A stretch of 10,068 bases of DNA from assembly GCA_900320035.1 (NCBI GenBank), contig ONQU01000016.1, positions 1 to 10,068 on the forward strand, written 5' to 3'. The stretch comes from an uncultured Rhodospirillaceae bacterium (GTDB lineage Bacteria; Pseudomonadota; Alphaproteobacteria; RF32; CAG-239). This document shows, piece after piece, positions 5,393-10,068 of this stretch (within the stretch, counting starts at the first letter, position 1; every line of letters starts with the position of its first letter). The translations under genes and the position numbers were made by a program. Under the pieces are notes generated by a model. That model did no database searches and was not told the origin of the DNA. It saw only the letters and a list, made by a program, of their open reading frames with translations.

Positions 5393-6672
5393 TTACGATT
5401 ATCACCATTATATGTATTTGTGTGGCTTTAATGCTTTCGAGTTTTTTTTCATGCTCGGAAAGCGCTATGACCGGTGCTTCGGAAGCCTACATGGCCGATT
5501 TAGAGAAAAACGAGCATGACCATCGTGCCGGTATGGCTTTGAAAATATTATCGCAACGCAGCCGTGCGGTGATTACCACGTTGGTCGGTAACAATGTTTG
5601 CAATACTTTGGGAACGGCGCTGGCAACCAAATTGCTGGTTGATAATTTTGGTGCGGAGGGCGTTGCGTATGCCACTTTGATTATGACCTTTATGTTGTTG
5701 ATATATGGTGACATGCTGCCAAAGAGCTATGCCGTGGAAAATACCAATAAAACGGCACTGCAAATTGCTCCGGTTATCAGTTTTTGTATGTGGTTGTTTA
5801 CGCCGATAGTGTATATTATGCAAAAGGTTGTGCGGTGGTCATTTCAATTGTTTGGGGTTAAAGAAAATGCCGGCGGAGATATTGATATTGCGGAAATCAG
5901 AGGTGCCATTGATTTGTATCAGGGTACGGAAATTAAGCAAGAAAAAGAGATGCTGAAAAGCATTTTTGATTTATCGGAAATTACGGTTTATGATGTGATG
6001 AATCACCGGCAAAATATGTACTCTATTGATATTGATTTACCAATGGCGGATATTATTGAAGCCGTGCGTGAAAGCCCGTTTTCACGAATTCCGGTATATC
6101 AGGAAAAACCGGAAAATATTGTCGGCATAATCATGGCCAAAAACTTTTTGAAAACTTGTTTGCAAAAAAAAGATAGTCTGGATTCGCTTAAAATTAAAGA
6201 TATGCTTTTAGAGCCGTGGTTTATCCCAGAAACAACAACTTTGTTACAACAATTACAGACTTTTCGGCAACGGCGTGAACACTTTGCGCTGGTGGTTGAT
6301 GAATATGGTACGCTGGAAGGGGTTGTTACCTTAGAAGATATTTTGGAAGAAATCGTCGGTAATATTGAAGATGAAACCGATAAAACCCAGACCGCCGTGC
6401 GGCAGACAGCTGATGGCTATTATTTATTGGACGGGCAAATGCCGATTCGCGACCTCAATCGGATGTTTAATTGGAACATCAGTGATGATAATGTGGTCAC
6501 CATTGCCGGTTATTTATTGGATATGACGGAAAGTATTCCGGATGAAGGGCAAAAGTTTGTTTTTAACGGGTTTGAATTTGCTATTGTGAAAAAAGTGCGC
6601 AATCAACTGACACAAATTAAAATGCGACCATTAGATGATAGTGAAATAGCACAGGAAGGTCCAAATGATTAA
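5389..6672 (+). CDS. CNNM/CorC-type membrane protein with CBS pair (HlyC/CorC family)
   Basis: Member of the CNNM/CorB-CorC family of likely Mg2+ (or divalent cation) exporters in the inner membrane; older annotations call it hemolysin-related. The protein is 427 residues. The DUF21/CNNM membrane domain covers about 1-150, with hydrophobic segments near 3-24, 61-80, 93-110 and 125-146, and the motifs SCSESAMTGAS (21-31) and GNNVCNTLGTALAT (67-80). GDMLPKSYA (107-115) has Asp108 where most homologues have Glu. A CBS pair follows at about 200-258 and 268-324 (SRIPVYQ; FALVVDEYGTLEGVVTLEDI), then the CorC_HlyC C-terminal domain at about 338-414. The ATG overlaps the aroK stop (ATGA) with AGGA six bases upstream. 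Linkage to aroK is usual in alphaproteobacteria, normally with aroB between. The transported ion cannot be read from sequence. Confidence 0.92.
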   Translation: MITIITIICICVALMLSSFFSCSESAMTGASEAYMADLEKNEHDHRAGMALKILSQRSRAVITTLVGNNVCNTLGTALATKLLVDNFGAEGVAYATLIMTFMLLIYGDMLPKSYAVENTNKTALQIAPVISFCMWLFTPIVYIMQKVVRWSFQLFGVKENAGGDIDIAEIRGAIDLYQGTEIKQEKEMLKSIFDLSEITVYDVMNHRQNMYSIDIDLPMADIIEAVRESPFSRIPVYQEKPENIVGIIMAKNFLKTCLQKKDSLDSLKIKDMLLEPWFIPETTTLLQQLQTFRQRREHFALVVDEYGTLEGVVTLEDILEEIVGNIEDETDKTQTAVRQTADGYYLLDGQMPIRDLNRMFNWNISDDNVVTIAGYLLDMTESIPDEGQKFVFNGFEFAIVKKVRNQLTQIKMRPLDDSEIAQEGPND

Positions 6673-7261
6673 AGAATTGATATTTGCCAGCCGCAACAAA
6701 GGCAAAATTGCTGAAGTGAGAGATATGTTGGCGCCACTGGGAATTATGGTGAAGTCGGCGCTTGATTTAGATTTGCCTGACGTCGAAGAAACCGGAACAA
6801 CATTTGCCGAGAATTCACTTCTAAAATCGCAGACAATTGCTAAAGCACTCGGATTGCCTTGTATGGCTGACGATTCCGGTTTGTGTGTTGATGCTTTAGA
6901 TGGTGCGCCGGGGGTATATTCGGCACGCTATGCGCCGGAGCGTGATTTTAATAAAGGTATGGATAAGTTGCTGGCGGCGATGGCGCAAAGCGCTGATAAG
7001 AGCCGTTTAGCCCATTTCAGTTGTGTGATTTCTCTAAGCTGGCCGGACGGACATTATGAGTTGTTTGAGGGGCGTGTTGACGGACATATTGCCGCAACCA
7101 AAATGTTCGGCGATGAAGGATTCGGTTATGATCCTTTGTTTATACCGGTGGGCTATGAAATCAGTTTTTCCCAGATGAGTCATGAAGAAAAAAACAAGAT
7201 ATCACACCGAGGGCGTGCTATGCAGAAATTTAAAACTTATCTGGAAAAATTACAAGGTTGA
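6665..7261 (+). CDS. rdgB: RdgB/HAM1 family non-canonical purine NTP pyrophosphatase
   Basis: Hydrolyses dITP, ITP, XTP and related deaminated purine nucleotides to monophosphates plus PPi, keeping them out of DNA and RNA; cytosolic. The protein is 198 residues, the normal length. All family motifs are in order: ASRNKGKIAEV (8-18), TFAENSLLKS (46-55), ADDSGL with Asp69/Asp70 (68-73), APGVYSARYA (81-90), GFGYDPLF (152-159) and SHRGRA (180-185). The ATG is in an 8-bp overlap with the CNNM stop (ATGATTAA), with AGGAAGG four to five bases upstream, a strong site. addB begins 5 bp after the stop. The pairing of nucleotide-pool cleaning with break repair is sensible but may be incidental. I see nothing unusual in the protein. 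Confidence 0.96.
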   Translation: MIKELIFASRNKGKIAEVRDMLAPLGIMVKSALDLDLPDVEETGTTFAENSLLKSQTIAKALGLPCMADDSGLCVDALDGAPGVYSARYAPERDFNKGMDKLLAAMAQSADKSRLAHFSCVISLSWPDGHYELFEGRVDGHIAATKMFGDEGFGYDPLFIPVGYEISFSQMSHEEKNKISHRGRAMQKFKTYLEKLQG

Positions 7262-7266
7262 TTAAG

Positions 7267-10068
7267 ATGAACGGACGGCGCATATTTAATGTTTCAGCCG
7301 GCGATTCGTTCGTTGATGTTTTAGCGCAAAATTTTTTAGCGCAATATCAAAATGATCAAGCCGAAAAATTGGCTCAGGTGCTTTTTTTACTACCGAACAG
7401 ACGTGCTTGCCGCGATTTAGCAGATGCGTTTGTGCGGGCTAACGGGTTAGTGCCGACGATTTTACCGCGTATGTTACCGGTGGCAGAAGCAGAGGAAGAT
7501 GAAATTTTGCTGAGCGGGCAAGGTGATTTACTTAAAGCATTGCCGGCAGCCGTGGGAACAACGGAACGATTGTTGTTTTTAACGCGGCAGATATTGCGTC
7601 ATGATAAAATATTGGGTGTGCAGGCAATTACACCGGCGCAGGCTTATGAATTGGCGCAAAATTTAGCTCAATTTTTAGATGCGGTGTATCAGCATGATTT
7701 GAGCATGGATAAACTGGATTTGCTGTCGGCAGAAGCGCAAATTTATGCCGAACATTGGCAACGCACATTGGATTTGTTGGCGGTTATTCGGCAAATTTGG
7801 CCGCAGGAATTGGCGCGTCAAAATAAAATTGATATGATGCAAAGGCGGCAACAGCTTTTAGAAGCTGAGTTGACATATTGGCAACAGACGAAGACTACTC
7901 AACGGATTGTGGTGGCCGGTATTACGGCGGCGTTTCCGATGCTTAAAAAATTGGTGCAGACGGTGCTTGATTTACAAAATGGCGAAGTTTGGTTGTATGG
8001 TTTAGATCGGCATTTGTCGGCGGAAGACTGGCAACAGGTTAAGGTTTTTCATCCGCAATATGAACTGAAAGAATTGTTAGATTATTTGAATTTTCCGCGG
8101 ACAGCAGTGCAAGATATTGGAGAGAAGTCGCCGCGAGAAGTTTTAATTGCCGAATGTATGCGACCGGCGCCAACAACCGCTGTGTGGCGCGATTTATACA
8201 ACAATCAGCAATTATATAAGGCTTTGCACGGATTGCATTTTGTTGAATGCGATGATATGCGTCAGGAGGCAAATGCAATTGCTTTAATCATGCGGCATAC
8301 GTTAGAACAGCCGGAGAAAACGGTGGCATTGGTGACATCTAACCGCAACTTGGCCCGGCGTGTGGTGGCGGAACTCAAACGGTGGAACATTACGGCCGAT
8401 GATTCGGCCGGTCAACCGCTGAGTTTGACGCCGATAGGTATTTACTTGCGATTGATTATCGAGGCGGTTGGAAGCGGTTTGGCTGAGGCGGATTGCCTAG
8501 CGCTTTTAAAGCATCCTTTTACCGCCTGCGGCATGGCTAAAGCTCAATGTCGCAAGCTTGCGCGGCGGATAGAACTATATTGGCGCGGTAGTCGTAAAAT
8601 GGCCGATGGCTTGAATGAAGAAGAAAAAAATCTGGTGGCAACATTACGGCAATGCCTAAAGCCGCTGACAGAGTTATACGCGCAAAAGTCGGTCAGTTTG
8701 GCGGAAATGCTGACGGCGCATATCCACGTGTCTGAAACTTTGGCGACGACCGATGAAAAAAGCGGCGATAAAATTATTTGGCGTCAAGATGCCGGACAAA
8801 TGGCGGCTGACTTTGTAAATGATATTTTATCAAGCAGTACAATATTCGAGGCTATTGCGCCACATAACTATGGTCAGCTTTTAACTAAAATGTTGCAAAC
8901 ACAAAATGTGCGCGTACGTTACGGCATGCATCCGCGGGTTAAAATTTTAGGACCGATTGAGGCGCGGTTGACCCAATTTGATGTGACGATTATTGGCGAA
9001 GTTAATGAGGGTTTTTGGCCGGCACAGCCGCCGGTTGATATGTGGATGTCACGACAAATGCGGACAACTTTCGGTTTACCTGATATGGAGCGTAATATCG
9101 GTTTGGCCGCAGCTGATTTTGCGCATTTACTTAATGCTAAAGATGTTTATTTAACACGTGCGGTGCGGCTAGATGGTACACCGACGGCAAAATCACGTTG
9201 GCTGCTGCGTTTGGAAACGGTGTTGACGGCTTTATTCGGTAAAAAAGAAAAAATATATGATTTATATGATCGGCAATATACCGCTTGGGCTAAGTTTGCC
9301 GAGCGTGCGGAAGTCGTTAAACCGATTAAGGCACCGGCGCCGCAACCGAGCGTGGAAAAACGACCGCTTAAACTTTCTGCATCTAATATTAATGCTTTGT
9401 TGCGCGATCCGTATACGATTTTTGCTAAGTATATTTTGCAACTCTATCCACTTGATGAGCCGGATCGACCATTTGATCGTCGTGATTATGGTAATATGGT
9501 GCATAAGACTGTGGAGTTGTTTAATCGCCAATACGGAGCTGATTTTCCCGCTAACGCTAAAGAAGAACTGTTGCGTATAGGGGAGGAGCTTTTTAATGCG
9601 GCACGTGTACCGGCGGAAATTCGTGTTTTTTGGTGGCCGAAGTTTGAACAAACTGTTGATTGGTTGGTTACGACCGAACAAGCGTATCGGCAGAATGTGA
9701 CGGCAATATACAATGAAATTGAGGGGCGTATGCGCTGGCCTCTGTCGGACGGACGTGAAGTGATTATCAGCGGTAAGGCCGACCGTATTGATGTGACGAG
9801 CGACGGTGGCTTAAATATTATTGACTATAAAACCGGTTCAAGCGGGTATCCGCAATCTATGAAAGAATTTCAGTTTGGCCACGTACCGCAATTGCCCACA
9901 GAAGCTTTGATTGCCTTAAATGGCGGCTATGAAAAAATAAAATCACCGGTTAAAATCAAATCATTACGCTATTGGCTTTTAGGAAAAGATTGCAAAGAGC
10001 TTGATGAGGTTGCCAGCGAACAGGTGATTGCTATAACAGCGGCTAATATTAAACAGCGTTTGCACCAG
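7267..10068 (+). CDS. addB: Double-strand break repair protein AddB (3' end beyond window)
   Basis: Subunit of the AddAB helicase-nuclease, which resects double-strand breaks for RecA loading. My translation from ATG at 7267 stays open for 934 codons to the window edge, close to the full length of alphaproteobacterial AddB (about 1000). The N-terminus (ILPR, LLPNRRACRDLADAF) has no Walker A, matching the inactive helicase-like domain of AddB. GEVNEGFWP (about 578-586) is a conserved mid-protein motif. The C-terminal RecB-type nuclease domain starts near KLSASNINALLRDPYTIFA and holds GKADRID (836-842), DYKTG (853-857) and QLPTEA (875-880), so the metal-binding Asp842, Asp853 and Lys855 of the nuclease are present. 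AAGG lies nine bases before the ATG, at the rdgB 3' end. The partner addA would be expected just beyond the right edge. Confidence 0.93.
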   Translation, partial: MNGRRIFNVSAGDSFVDVLAQNFLAQYQNDQAEKLAQVLFLLPNRRACRDLADAFVRANGLVPTILPRMLPVAEAEEDEILLSGQGDLLKALPAAVGTTERLLFLTRQILRHDKILGVQAITPAQAYELAQNLAQFLDAVYQHDLSMDKLDLLSAEAQIYAEHWQRTLDLLAVIRQIWPQELARQNKIDMMQRRQQLLEAELTYWQQTKTTQRIVVAGITAAFPMLKKLVQTVLDLQNGEVWLYGLDRHLSAEDWQQVKVFHPQYELKELLDYLNFPRTAVQDIGEKSPREVLIAECMRPAPTTAVWRDLYNNQQLYKALHGLHFVECDDMRQEANAIALIMRHTLEQPEKTVALVTSNRNLARRVVAELKRWNITADDSAGQPLSLTPIGIYLRLIIEAVGSGLAEADCLALLKHPFTACGMAKAQCRKLARRIELYWRGSRKMADGLNEEEKNLVATLRQCLKPLTELYAQKSVSLAEMLTAHIHVSETLATTDEKSGDKIIWRQDAGQMAADFVNDILSSSTIFEAIAPHNYGQLLTKMLQTQNVRVRYGMHPRVKILGPIEARLTQFDVTIIGEVNEGFWPAQPPVDMWMSRQMRTTFGLPDMERNIGLAAADFAHLLNAKDVYLTRAVRLDGTPTAKSRWLLRLETVLTALFGKKEKIYDLYDRQYTAWAKFAERAEVVKPIKAPAPQPSVEKRPLKLSASNINALLRDPYTIFAKYILQLYPLDEPDRPFDRRDYGNMVHKTVELFNRQYGADFPANAKEELLRIGEELFNAARVPAEIRVFWWPKFEQTVDWLVTTEQAYRQNVTAIYNEIEGRMRWPLSDGREVIISGKADRIDVTSDGGLNIIDYKTGSSGYPQSMKEFQFGHVPQLPTEALIALNGGYEKIKSPVKIKSLRYWLLGKDCKELDEVASEQVIAITAANIKQRLHQ

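Noticed and set aside
9257..9713. Several open frames of 75-139 codons on both strands near the right end
   Set aside because: They lie wholly inside the addB reading frame, which is continuous and carries nuclease motifs; the alternative translations show no recognisable domain.

Overview
The window is an ordinary, compact stretch of a moderately AT-rich bacterial chromosome, most likely from an alphaproteobacterium. Three things point there. The F0 genes stand alone in the order atpI-atpB-atpE-b'-b, with separate b' and b subunits. xerD faces aroK divergently, followed by a CNNM/CorC-type CBS gene. The last gene is AddB of the alphaproteobacterial type. I cannot name the order or genus. TGG encodes Trp and TGA is used as a stop in several genes, so the code looks standard. 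I see no mobile element, RNA gene, CRISPR array or phage gene.

Left arm (minus strand, 4709 down to 1): one head-to-tail series reads small membrane protein, XerD recombinase, DUF721/DciA-like helicase loader, membrane-anchored DsbA-like oxidoreductase, AtpI, then F0 subunits a, c, b' and b. The b gene runs off the left edge. Most junctions overlap, abut or are a few bases apart, and the largest gap is 47 bp before atpE. A good sigma70-like promoter lies just upstream of the small gene. Transcription of the whole arm from it is possible, so chromosome maintenance, envelope redox and the proton channel may share a transcript.

Right arm (plus strand, 4814 to the end): shikimate kinase, CNNM/CorC-type membrane protein, RdgB/HAM1 nucleotide pyrophosphatase and AddB, again with overlapping or nearly abutting genes. 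AddB is open at the right edge (934 codons visible). The arms are separated by a 104-bp intergenic region in which divergent promoters appear to overlap.

No new multi-gene system is visible. The points worth a second look are: a 51-residue membrane protein gene heading the xerD operon; a shikimate kinase with Glu where the family has a shikimate-binding Arg, and with aroB missing from its usual place; a c subunit whose helix-1 glycine motif is partly lost; a b subunit with about 60 extra N-terminal residues; and the joining of the DUF721-dsbA pair to the F0 operon where smc would often follow.
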